Shown here: positions 47,091-57,753 of the stretch, piece after piece
Position numbering within the stretch: position 1 is the stretch's first letter
Layout of the letters: each line of letters begins with the position of its first letter
Assembly (NCBI GenBank): GCA_963693085.1
Contig: OY856412.1
Coordinates: 1,411,408,894 to 1,411,472,893, forward strand
DNA length: 64,000 bases
Reading direction: 5' to 3'
DNA from: Alisma plantago-aquatica
Taxonomy: Eukaryota > Streptophyta > Magnoliopsida > Alismatales > Alismataceae
The notes under the pieces: model-generated
What the model saw: the letters and a program-made list of their open reading frames with translations, nothing else
What the model was told of the DNA's origin: nothing
The model's database searches: none
Made by a program: the position numbers and the translations under genes

Positions 47091-47389
47091 ATTTATTCAT
47101 ATTAAAAGTGTTGAGGATTAATTACTACATGATTATCACTCATGTATAAGTTCCTCTCTCTCATCCTCTCTAGGAGGTCAGTTACATCAGACTTGATTAG
47201 ATTAGGTTAACCATTTATTCAAATGCATACATTTCAGGTTAGAATAGTGTATTGAGTCATTGCTTCCATAAGCATCAAAGGTTAACTACTCAAAAGGTAC
47301 TAATCACTTAAGTACCCTGAAGGTACAACCATTGTAATTACCTTTGATAAACATCATCAACGATCATGGGGTTAATTGTACTTACATGG

Positions 47390-48270
47390 GTTGAGTCAAT
47401 TAGACCTTCAAAGGGTCTTGAAGTACCTTGACCTTCAAATGGTCTTGAAGCACCTTGACCCTCAAACGGTCTTGAAGCACCTTGACCCTCAAACTGTCTT
47501 GAAGCACCTTGACCCTAAAACGGTCTTGAAGACCGTTAGACCTTAAATGGTCTTGGTCCCAAGCCTTCAATTGGTCTTAAGACCGTTAAACCCTCAAATG
47601 GTCTTGCCCTCAAAGTCCTTAAATGGTTTGAGACCGTTTGAATATAATATAATTAATCCCAAATGGTTTGGAAACCATTAGACCTCCAAACAGTCAACTC
47701 TTCCAAACAGTCAACTCCTTTAAATAGTTTTGAATTAACACCTCAAATGGTTTGAAACCGTTTAGACCTCCAAATGGTCAACTCTTCCAAACGGTCAACA
47801 TGACCAAACAGTTTTGATGAAAATGTTTGAACCATCATTTAGAGTTTTGAAATCAAGAAACCATCAATTAGGGTTTTGAGATCAATAAACTATCAATTGT
47901 TGACATTATTGGAACTAATTCAATTGAAACCATTGAATCACCATTCAACCATGACATGACCTGACCTCAAACGGTCTTGAGACCATTTGACCCATCCAAT
48001 CACTGAAATTGGTTGATTTCAATTAGGGTTTCTTTAATAACTCGATTTAGGGTTTGTACTTAAGGAACCTTAAAGTGTTGAACCCTTTGGAATTAATTCA
48101 ATTAAATCCTAGTGTATCATCATCTATCTATGACAACATATGACCTTAAATGGTCTTGAGGTCGTTTGACCTCAAACGGTCTTGAGACTGTTTGGTGTCA
48201 AACGGTCTTGAGACCGTTTGCTCACCAAATGATCTTGAGATCGTTTAGTCTCAAGAGTGAAACTGTTTGC
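47390..48270 (+). repeat. AAACGGTCTTGAGACCGTTT word array
   Basis: Many copies of AAACGGTCTTGA and its inverse GACCGTTTG, several fused into the perfect palindrome AAACGGTCTTGAGACCGTTT (near 48200). The earlier part (47400-47530) is a regular repeat with CTTGAAGCACCTTGACCCTC. The core GACCGTTTG is the same word that fills the Athila U3. If the LTR is read on the minus strand, the array lies downstream of the presumed TATA region. Confidence 0.8.
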
Positions 48271-49858
48271 CCAAGATATTCATTTAGGTGTGTGCTTATG
48301 ATTATGTCATCATCACAAAGCTTCAATCCTTCAAAATATACTGCCATTCTTATGGTAATTTCATCAATTATTCAAAGGAATTTCAAGAAGAACAAAGTGA
48401 TCAACAAATGATGAAGAATTGAATGACATAATAACATTTAAGGGTTTAAGTTATATAACCCACCTTCAAAGTTGAAACCAAGCTTCAAGATTCACGTATC
48501 TAATGGTGAATGAATCTTTCTCAACCTCCCAAGGTCCATCCTCAAGCTTTTGAGTGAAAAGAAATGGCTAGGATTGAAGATTGATTGAAGAAAAGAAGAA
48601 ATCAAGCATTGATTTTCGTTTTCCACCATGGAATCAAGGTTGAAGATGATTAAGCAGCTTAAATACAGGTTGGAGTTCGTCCTCATATTTATCCTAAGCT
48701 CCCTTGTGCTCGGCCAAAGCAAGGAGAGAAAGAAAATCCGAAAAAGAGTCCTTATGTGGGTGGAAAATGAGGTACATATAAGGGAATTTCAAGAGAGAGA
48801 AAGTCTTATAATAATCCTTCAACTCCCCAAATTGGCGTCACTTAACCCCCTTACTTCCTTGCATACGAATCTATCAACTCCAACTTCGAATTACTCTTCA
48901 TTATCCATGAATTAAAGGAAAAGCAATTAAGCACCTTAATTCATATAATACTAATATCCCATTTTTAGTGGATATTACTTTTTAGTTAACTAATGTGAGT
49001 GGGCTCTCCACTCACTTAGGATATTTTCGGTGCCATAGCAAGTAATAAGGACGTCCAAACTTATGAAAATTCAACCATCTCATTTTTGGTTGAAGGGCAA
49101 TTCAATTAATATATTTATTTTTGCATTAAATTGAATTAGGGTTTCAATTATGCTTAAATCTTGATTATTTTAATATCAAGATTCTCTCTCCTCCAAAGTG
49201 ATTCAAATGAGACGCCCCTCTCATTTTATTTTATCTACATGATGCAAAGAAACATGAGGGACTCTATAAAAGATGTATTTTGCATATTGAACCCTATGTT
49301 TTGGGTAATTTGCACATTACACCAAAACTAGGTTTTAATGCACAAACATTGCTCAACAAGCTCTATCTTAGTGCTCAGGCTATCACAAGCCATAAATCTG
49401 CATCATTCTCATTCTTATGATGCTTAAACACTTGAGGAACATTTTACCATGTAACATTTGCAAGTTAACCCCTCAACTTGGGTAATTTACACTTTAGTCC
49501 AAAACATTGTTTCAACATTATTCAAAAAGGACTAAAATTGAAACACAAGTTCCTCTTGAACATTAATTACTTTTCAAAAGATAAGATCGAGCATCTAATC
49601 AACTTTATTAAGAAAAACATCTAGGGTTAAAGCATAACCCAGGTCAGGGATGTTACAATAGCCCCTCATCTTGGGTAAATTGCACTTTGGTCCAAAACAA
49701 AGGAACATTGCTCAAGCAACATTCAATCAGGACCAAACTTGGAACATAAGTGTGTCACATGATAACAAAACACCTTCGAGGATTATATTAAATTTCTAAG
49801 CAACTTACTTAGCTAAAACAAATAGGGTTACCTCATAACCCAGGTCAGGGTCATTACA

Positions 49859-50791
49859 AGTTATAAACCCCTAATAAGGATTTTGTCCCCGAAATCCTAG
49901 GTAAAGGGAGACATATATTATTCATTCATCATATCATAAAGTCTCCACATAACATATTAATGTCATGGAGATACCATAGAACTTTGATCAACACAAAGTT
50001 CTTCCACACATGATTATTGTAGAATTTGTCATACATGACACATACTCCATTGTCCTTTTCATTATTGACTGTAGAGTTAACTCTATGTCAGGTAACACTT
50101 TTCTTAGTCAGAGAAACATTACACATACCATATTTAACTCAAGTGTCAAACCTTACCAATTTGTCACCTTTCTCAACTTATGATTTATGTGACAAGATTC
50201 TTGATTCTGGGGAGTCTTCCATACTCCTCATTATTTAGCATTTCTCTTCCAAGGAAAGACCAGATTACATTCTGTCACCCACTTGGGACTACAAGTCTTA
50301 TCATACATCTACTATGACATCTAATCTACTGACACAACACCAAACTTTCTTACTTCATGTACCAACTATCTCATTAGTTGTACATTCTCTTGTCATAAGG
50401 GGAGGTTACTTATAAATTAAGAACTTATCTTAGAGGTATCTCTAGATGTTATGTATAAGTTTCCTTAACATATCTATATAGGGGTATTCTAAGGAATTAT
50501 TTTTAGCTTGATAATCTTTTCCCACAAAGATTTTATAATTATTCCTTCAATTAGTACATTCTTATCGATGTTATGTTTATGCAGAGCATAAACCCCTAAC
50601 ATATGATGTCCATACTATTTTATGTAACTAGACTGATTTCACAGTTGGCCATCCTAGGTAACCAACATAAATCAGCTGATTAGGGGTTATGTTTTTACTT
50701 TCCCATACCACCTGATACTTCTTAGATACTAGAATTCCTTACCTTGGTATCTGTCACATGTGTGCAAAACACAACACATCCTCATCATTTA
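49859..50791 (-). other. LARD-like element: internal DNA next to the 3' LTR, with polypurine tract
   Basis: On the minus strand the last part reads GATTTCGGGGACAAAATCC, then TTATTAGGGGTTTATAACT (49859-49877), then the LTR. In chromovirus-type elements the first phrase follows the end of pol and the second position is the polypurine tract, here decayed. The remaining 0.9 kb shows no chromodomain or integrase and no supported frame. Confidence 0.65.
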
Positions 50792-52189
50792 TATAACATC
50801 CCTGACCTGGGTTATGCCCTAACCCTAGGTGTTTTGTTTAATAAAGTTAATTATATACTTGCTCTTATTTCTTGAAAAGTAATTAAGGTTCAAGGGGAAC
50901 TTATGTTTCAATTTTAGTCCTTTTCAAATAATGTTGAAACATTATTTTGCTTGTTTTGGACTAAAATGCAAATTACCCAAAGTTGAGGGGTTAAATTGCA
51001 AATTTTACATGATAATATGTTCCTCATGTGTTGAATCATCAGGAGAATGAAGATGATGTAGAGGTAAGGCTTGTGGTAGCCTGAGTACCAAGAAAGAGCT
51101 GAAAAAGCAATGTTTGTGCATTAAAACCTAGTTTTGGTGTAATGTGCAATTTACCCAAAGCCTAGGGTTAAATATGAAAATTACCACTTCAAAACAGTCC
51201 CTAATGTTTCTTGGAATCATGTAGAGAAAAGAAAATGAGGGGGGCGCCTCATTTGGATCACTTTGGAGGAGAGAGAATCTTGATATTAAAATAATCAAGA
51301 TTTAAGCATAAATTGGAACTTTACATCAATTTAAAGCAAAAATAAATATATTAATTGAAGAGCCCTTCAATAAAAATGAGAGGGATGGTTTTGCAAAAGA
51401 ATGGACGACCATGTGCCTTGCAAAGGCACGAAAATATCTCAAGCAAGTGGATAACCCACTCACATTATTAAAAGAAAAAGAAATATCCACTAACTTATGG
51501 ATATTATTATTATAAGGGTTAAGGTGCTTAATTTGTTTTCCTTTAATTCGTGGATAATTGAGTGGAATATGAGGCAAAGGGTATAGCCTCGTAACCAAGG
51601 AAGGGAAGGGGGAAAGTGGCAAGGAAATGGAGGAGATAATCCCTACTTTCTCTCTCTTAAATGAATTTTCAATAAAATTCATATATATGCTCCTTTATCC
51701 ATGAGTTGAAAGGGAATTTCGAATCCACTTTCACTTATTACTTGCAAAAACGACCAAGGGAGCTTGGAGCAATAGGAGGAAGACCCCCAAACTTTTGGTA
51801 AGCTTCTTGACCTTTGTTTACCTTTATTCCATGGTGGAAATCGAAAATCAATGCATGATTTCTTCATATCTCGATCTCATCTTCAATTCTAACCATTCCT
51901 TTTCACTCAAAGCTTGAGGACGAGCCTTGGGATAGTGAAAGGAGTTGCATCCACCATTTTTGACGTGAGATTGAAGCTTTGAAGCTCAATTGGAGGTGGT
52001 TTTTATAACTTGAACCCTTGAACTTTGTTATTGATTCCATATCTTTATCACTTGTTGATTCCTTCATTATTCCCAAAATTTTATTTGAATGATTGGTGAA
52101 ATCACCATGGAAATTATAGCAAGTTTCGTGGGTTTGTAGCTTGAAGATGATGATTTCATCTTAAGCACACACCTCAACATGGGAAATTG

Positions 52190-52450
52190 GTTTTCAAAAC
52201 CGATTGAGTTAATTCGGTTACAAAACCGAATGGATTATTGATTTCAAGACCAAATGGGTAATTGCTCTCAAGATCAAATGGGTAATTGATCTTAAGACCA
52301 GTTGGAGATACTTGCTGATGTAGTTGGACGTTGATCCAATGGTCCTAATTGATTGGTTGAAGGAAACCCTAGATTCCCAAACAGTTTCAAAACCATTTGG
52401 TGTTGAAATGCCAAAACCGAATGGAGATCTAAAGTGATCAAATCATTTGG
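52190..52450 (+). repeat. Diverged AAACCGAATGG-type words
   Basis: AAAACCGATTGAG, AATTCGGTTACAAAACCG, AAAACCGAATGG and CAAACAGTTTCAAAACC are decayed versions of the AAACGGTCTTGAGACCGTTT array at the same place in the other solo LTR. Confidence 0.6.
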
Positions 52451-52689
52451 AGATTTAAGGTGATGATTGATCCATTGATCCAATGGTTGATAATAATGAT
52501 TATCAATGATAGGTACAAAGGTTGAAATCCTAAAGTACCTAGATGATCAATACCTTTAGAATGGTTAACCCTAAAAGCTTACGAAAGCAATGTCTCAATA
52601 CACTATGTCAACCATAGTTGTACATATTTGATTGAAAGGTTGATGTAACCTAATCAAGTTGAGTGGATGATAGAAAGGAATTCATACAT

Positions 52690-53150
52690 GTGTATTAATT
52701 ATGAAGAGAATGTGATTAGGGTATGATCCTTAGTAAAGAGATCATGAAACCCTAATCGAGTGGGTTAATAATCCATAATCCTAAAAGTTGGGCAATCCTG
52801 AGTGAAACCCTAGTCTTGAGTAATGATGTAACCCTAATTTAGGGTGATGATATAAGAAACCCTAATTGGGATAAATAGTAAACCCTAATTATGGGTAATT
52901 GAATGGAAACCCTAATTAGGATGAATAGCAAACCCTAATTATGGGTAATTGAATTTAAACCCTAATTGAGGGTGATGTCATGTGAAACCCTAATTGAGGG
53001 TGATTCCATGTGAAACCCTATGCAATGGTATGTTGAGGAGCCCTAATACAGGGTGAAGGTATGAGAAACTCAAATTTTGAGTTATAATAAGTGAATCCCT
53101 AATCTTAGGCAATATGAGGATAAAACATAACCCTAATAAGAGCACCCTAA
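52690..53150 (+). repeat. Telobox-like array (AAACCCTAAT)
   Basis: About a dozen AAACCCTAAT units, commonly with three to six further bases and GGG (AAACCCTAATTGAGGG, AAACCCTAATTATGGG), about 30 bases apart. It is the inverse of the array at 46670-47090. Confidence 0.8.
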
Positions 53151-54284
53151 TGATAAAATAGTGGGTATTACCTTATAAAGATGAAACATCTCAAATGGTT
53201 GATCATAGGCAACTTTATAGTAAGCAATGCCTTAACCTGAAATTAGTCCATATCATTGAAGATAGTTGGACCATTCTTGTGTGTGACCTATGCACTTCAT
53301 GGTAAAAGTGATAGGTTAGTGGATGAAAGCATTCAGATGGGAAATACCTTAATCCAAGATAAGTTGATAACTCAAGTAAGTTGGAACTGATGAGGAAAGT
53401 GATACATCAAGATATGATTGATATCACTTTTAGCATCGCAAGGTTGATAAGCATTGATGTACCTCAAATCCAATATACTTGGATAGGAAACACATGAAGT
53501 ATGTTATGTAAATTGTTACAATGAATTGTAATGAATTTGATATACTTTGATAAGAATAGGCTAATATACCTTGAGAATGGGGTTAAGCTAAACTAATGAG
53601 TATGATGCAATCATACCATGATAAGGATGAGAAATGAACTCATACCTTGTATTGATAATCATTTAATGATAAATGTTAAAAGTAATAAACATGATTGCAT
53701 ACTCGAGATGTTAATGGATGCTCCTAGAGGTGTGGAGCAATATATTAAGGTTGATTTGATAAATATGAAATCCTAATTAATGTGAGATGGGATAACCTAA
53801 CCCTAAATTGGGTAATGGGACATGAGAAACCCTAATGTGACGTGAATAGTAAGCCCTAACCCTATTGAGGGAATAATGGTGTTACTATTGTATTACATGA
53901 GGTGATATGTTATTGTTTCCTAGTGAGAGGTGAAAAGATGTGTAATGGCCTTGTGAGCCATATGATTAGATGTTGCCTAGTGATAGGTGACAAGATGTTT
54001 AATGGCCTTGTGAGCCATATGATTAAAGTTTCCTAGTGAGAGGTGACAAGATATTTTATGGGCCTTATGAGCCATGAGAACAATTGTGGCATAGTGAAAG
54101 GTACCAAGATGATTATAAAAGTTTATTGTAAGAAATGATAACATTTTAATAAACTTAATAAAAGGAACAATTGTATTCAATAAAGAATGTGAAAAGCTAT
54201 GAAGGATAACCTCAGGGTTCAGAGCCTAGAGAAGGATGTGACAATCAATGATGAGTTAAAGGAATTTATATCCCATGATCTGTG

Positions 54285-54890
54285 TAATCAGGATTGGTAG
54301 AGTCCAATGCCTGGCTGTGTAATCAGGATTGGTTAAAGTCCAATACCTGGCAGAGGCATGAAGCTTGTAATCAGGAGTGGTTAGAGTCCACTTCCTGGCT
54401 GTGTAATCAGGATTGGTTAAAGTCCAATACCTGGTAGAGGCATGAAGCATGTAATCAAGAGTGGTTAGAGTCCACTGCCTGGCTGTGTAATCAGGATTGG
54501 TTAAAGTCAATACCTGGCAGAGGCATGAAGCCTGTAATCAGGAGTGGTTAGAGTCCACTTCCTGGCTGTGTAATCAAGATTGGTTAAAGTCCAATACCTG
54601 GCAGAGGCATGAAGCCTATAATCAGGAGTGGTTAGAGTCCACTGCCTTGCTGTGTAATCAGGAGTGGTTAGAGTCCACTGCCTGGCTATGTAATCAGGAT
54701 TGGTTAAATTCCAATACCTGGCAGAGGCATGAAGCCTGTAATCAGGAGTGGTTAGAGTCCACTGTCTGGCTGTGTAATCAGGATTGGTAGAGTCCAATGC
54801 CTGGCGGTGTAATCAGGATTGGTTAAAGTCCAATACCTGGCAGAGGAATCAAGCCTATAACCAAGGGATTGGCATAGTCCAATGCCTAGA
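54285..54890 (+). repeat. Two-part minisatellite
   Basis: Two sub-units alternate: TGTAATCAGGATTGGTTAAA followed by GTCCAATACCTGGCAGAGGC and ATGAAGCC (about 48 bases), and TGTAATCAGGAGTGGTTAGA followed by GTCCACTGCCTGGC (about 35 bases), giving a higher-order period near 83. One stretch (54650-54690) has two short units in a row. The other solo LTR has no such expansion (compare 45870-46000). Open frames on both strands here merely translate the repeat. Confidence 0.88.
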
Positions 54891-55725
54891 TAGAATATGA
54901 TGATGTATACTCTTATGTCTGGAATATTTCAATATTTGTTTAGTAGATTGGCTAAGGCCAACAGATGAAAACAAGAATGAATCATGGGTGACATATTAGG
55001 ATAATAAGGAAAAGCTTGAGATGTTGAAATGATATGGTAGATAAATGATATACATGTTCTTCCTATTCCTTATTAAGAGGATAGATGATTTATTGTTCTA
55101 TCATAAATAGTTGCAATGCTTTAAAAGATGAGAATGCTTTAAACTGCTTATCCTCTGCCTAGTTTTATATCATTAAACTACAATAATAATGTTTTTGGCG
55201 GAGAGTTATATCTCTTGCTGGGGCAATTACAATTGTTTCACCCCCCATGGGATCTAACATTTTTAGATGGACAAGCACGGAGGAGACTGAGAATATCTTG
55301 TAAATGAAGAACATCAATAGCAGCAAGGACAACAGTGACAACTCAGGTTGAGTGTACTGTCTGTCGTGTCTTGTAGATAGAAGTCATATGTGTCGTCTCT
55401 ACACTCTCAGGTCCTCAGAGTTAGTAGTTAGTTCTTTTAATGTATCGATCTGAGATTTTGGCTTGATGCCTTAAGATTTTGAGTTGCTTAAGTATAATTC
55501 TGACAAAGTAATTGTTGTATATAATTCTCGAGAAGAGATAGTAGATGTGATATGCTTATAAACCAGGATGTAGATGATATACATTGGTTCTTGATAAAAG
55601 AGTTTTCCTGTGTATGGACCTCTTTGCAAAAGGTTTAAGTTTTTAGTGATTTTTGTTAATCCCCTGCGAATGATACACTTCCACATTAGTTAATCTTGTT
55701 TTTATGAGTTGGATGCCACAATTTC

Positions 55726-57741
55726 CATCTCTCTGTTGTCATTACCTAAGCCACACATATAAAAGGATCTTTCTTTCATCTTGGAACATTACTTGTTACA
55801 CATATCTTTATCTTGGAACCAAAGTCCAAGACGAACTGATACTTTTCTAAGTATCCATCAATGGATTATTTATAATCCATGCACATCAAGTGTCATCATA
55901 CTCACTTGAATGTCATGTCCCTAAAAGGAGAGAACACAAAGAAATATATTCCTCTTATCACCCCATCATCACCCAGGGTTGTTTATCAAAGAGAAGAGAT
56001 TATCATCTCCTCTGATTATTGCATGAATTTTCAACTGTTCATGAGTCACTTATTCTTGTTTCATCCTAGGTTCCTTGCCATCAACATAGGAATTATAAGG
56101 ATGATTACATGTCATCACTCATTTCTTTGTTATTGTCTAACATGTTCATGAACATTTTGTGATTTTATCACATTTCCCATTTCCACATCATGGGAAAAGA
56201 TCTTTACTATCCACACAGGCTTTATCAGACAGGGATCATCTCCCTTGTTCTCATTCTGTTATCATGAGGATTATTCTTTTTACTTCCTCATACACACAGA
56301 CTGATCTGAGATCATCTCAGATTCCATTTAATGCACTTAGGACGTGATAAAAATATCCATGTCATATTTTCAATTTCATTACGCTCACTAGATTGTCTCA
56401 AAATGACTACTTGATCAGAGTAATCAGAAAGATAACAATCTAAGAGTTCCATACTCACCTTATCTTCAATAGTTGAATACCTGGCCAGGGTATACAAGTA
56501 CTGAGATTAGGTAGTATGCACTTTGTGTACTATCATATTCCTTACTTTTCATATCATCATAAATCCATGATTTAACATTCCTGGATTTTCTCTAGGCATC
56601 ACTTCTATATCTCATCCTCTTTTACATAGATAAGAGAAATTATAGAACATTTAAAAGAATACTGAACGGAATATAAATTCTATTTCTCATCATTTCTTCC
56701 CTATCTTCTCATAGGGAAATCAATAGGGAAGTCAATAACAACAATCTCTTTTATGATTATCAGATAAAATCAAGAGAAGGCATATCAAAATGAAAAAGCT
56801 CTATCTGACTGTTACCCCTCGCGGCCATCTACCGCTCCAGGTTGACTCAACACATAGAGTCTAGTTGTTTCATGTTGTTACTCTTGCCTTTTTATGTTAT
56901 TGGGCTGTAACGTTCGTAAGCCCTGCTGAGTCTACCTTGGTTGTTGAGTCATTTTCTCCCTTCTTTTGAAAGAAAAGAGTTTAGTATGCTCAACATGTCC
57001 TTACTGATAACATGTCTTGCCCTCATACCATGGTCTTATCCATCTTATTATCGATGTAGAAACTAAGCCATGGGTTCTTACAGGTGGAAAGTTAGGACTT
57101 TTGTCTTTACTTAGCGACTACTTCCCTAGTGCACTAGACATTTATTGCACTGATGACACCAAAAACTTTGCCTTTTCAGAACAACTAGGCAAATGTATCT
57201 AAAATTATAGAGACCTTACCTTAAATCTCAACTTATTGCCCCTTCTCGGGCATTACCATCACAGATGTACTATCTGTCTATACTTATGGAAGAGTCTATT
57301 TTCTTGCCATATGTTAATCCTTCCCACATTTTCCACCATTCCAACATGACTATGTCATTCAGGAACCCTTTTAGAACCCTTTCGATACCCAAAGTTTCTG
57401 CATAAAGGACTGGTAACCTAGGTTGTAATACTAGTATCAAGTCTACTATATGTATCATTGTTGTCCTAACCAGTCCAACAAGAGCATAAAAACAAGATTC
57501 TCTACCCTAATTGGGTCAAAATGGGAATTCCCAGGCACTTGTTCTTCTCTTTCCTGATCCCTTGCACCCTCTCTTGGTGCAACAACATTACTCTCAACAA
57601 CGTGTTCCTCGCGTTCTTCAGTCACTTTTAAACTTCACCCTTTCTTCTACATAAACAGAAGTCACTATAGGGTGTACTGGAGGACACTAGAACAGACTCA
57701 ACACCTTAGACCTATGTCTCTGTAGACTCAACAAACCTTAA
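55726..57741 (-). other. LARD-like element: internal DNA next to the 5' LTR
   Basis: After the primer site, the minus strand from about 57640 to 57470 gives a hydrophilic open stretch (TEEREEH, then APREGARDQEREEQ) that could be a relic of a gag N-terminus. It ends in stops, and I recognise nothing further. The rest, down to the solo LTR, is A+T-rich with no supported frame. Length about 2 kb. Confidence 0.5.
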
Positions 57742-57753
57742 GCTCTGATACCA
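57742..57753 (-). other. Primer-binding site of the LARD-like element
   Basis: On the minus strand TGGTATCAGAGC lies five bases from the LTR end. It is a perfect match to the sequence complementary to the 3' end of initiator Met-tRNA. It fixes the orientation and identifies 57759-62903 as the 5' LTR. Confidence 0.92.

Larger units (their letters stand above)
44849..49657 (-). mobile_element. Nested solo LTR (4809 bp) inside the 3' LTR
   Basis: Plus-strand ends are TGTGGCATAC and GGATGTTACA, so on the minus strand it starts TGTAACATCCCTGACC. It is flanked by atagt (44844-44848) and atagc (49658-49662); the uninterrupted right-hand LTR reads AATATAGCCCC at this point, which proves the insertion. 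It has no coding domain, primer site or polypurine tract, hence a solo LTR. It is related to its host family: both share the TGGATCCCACGG.GTGAGA motif, the CACATGGCTC...CTAGG. unit and a CCCCTCA.CTTGGGTAA motif. It holds a telobox-like array (46670-47090) and an AAACGGTCTT array (47390-48270). About 80% like the copy at 50792-55720 by eye. Confidence 0.85.
40193..49858 (-). repeat. 3' LTR of the LARD-like element, interrupted by a solo LTR
   Basis: Plus-strand ends are TGTGACGACAGTC and GGTCATTACA; read on the minus strand it runs TGTAATGACC...GTCACA. Without the nested insertion (44849-49657 plus 5 bp) it is 4852 bp, against 5145 for its partner. The difference is explained by two fewer 58-bp repeats (near 41829), a segment of roughly 140 bases present at about 60690-60830 only, and fewer TATCGTGCAAGCA repeats near 43430. 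TATA (minus strand) at 44125-44132. Short open frames inside are unsupported. Confidence 0.85.
50792..55720 (+). mobile_element. Nested solo LTR (4929 bp) in the LARD-like internal region, opposite orientation
   Basis: It starts TATAACATCCCTGACC (first G changed to A) and ends GGATGCCACA, the reverse complement of the ends of the copy at 44849-49657. Flanks are attta (50787-50791) and atttc (55721-55725), a 5-bp duplication with one mismatch. No coding domain is seen. A TATA-like TATATAT lies at 51682, about 890 bases from the start, followed by a diverged word region (52190-52450), a telobox-like array (52690-53150) and a minisatellite (54285-54890). Together with the other copy it forms an inverted repeat with arms near 4.8 kb and a 1.1 kb spacer. 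Confidence 0.82.

Noticed and set aside
54256..54797. Repetitive proteins on both strands (NQEWLEST-type and TNPDYTAR-type)
   Set aside because: Both are direct translations of the minisatellite; simultaneous open frames on both strands are a repeat artefact.
44849..55720. A single foldback transposon or segmental inverted duplication
   Set aside because: Each arm has its own 5-bp duplication (atagt/atagc and attta/atttc) and LTR-type TG...CA ends, and the uninterrupted right-hand LTR shows the empty site of the first. Two separate insertions explain the data.
57017..57202. Possible small host gene in the LARD-like internal region
   Set aside because: 61 codons, no motif, opposite to the element's direction and without neighbours to support it.
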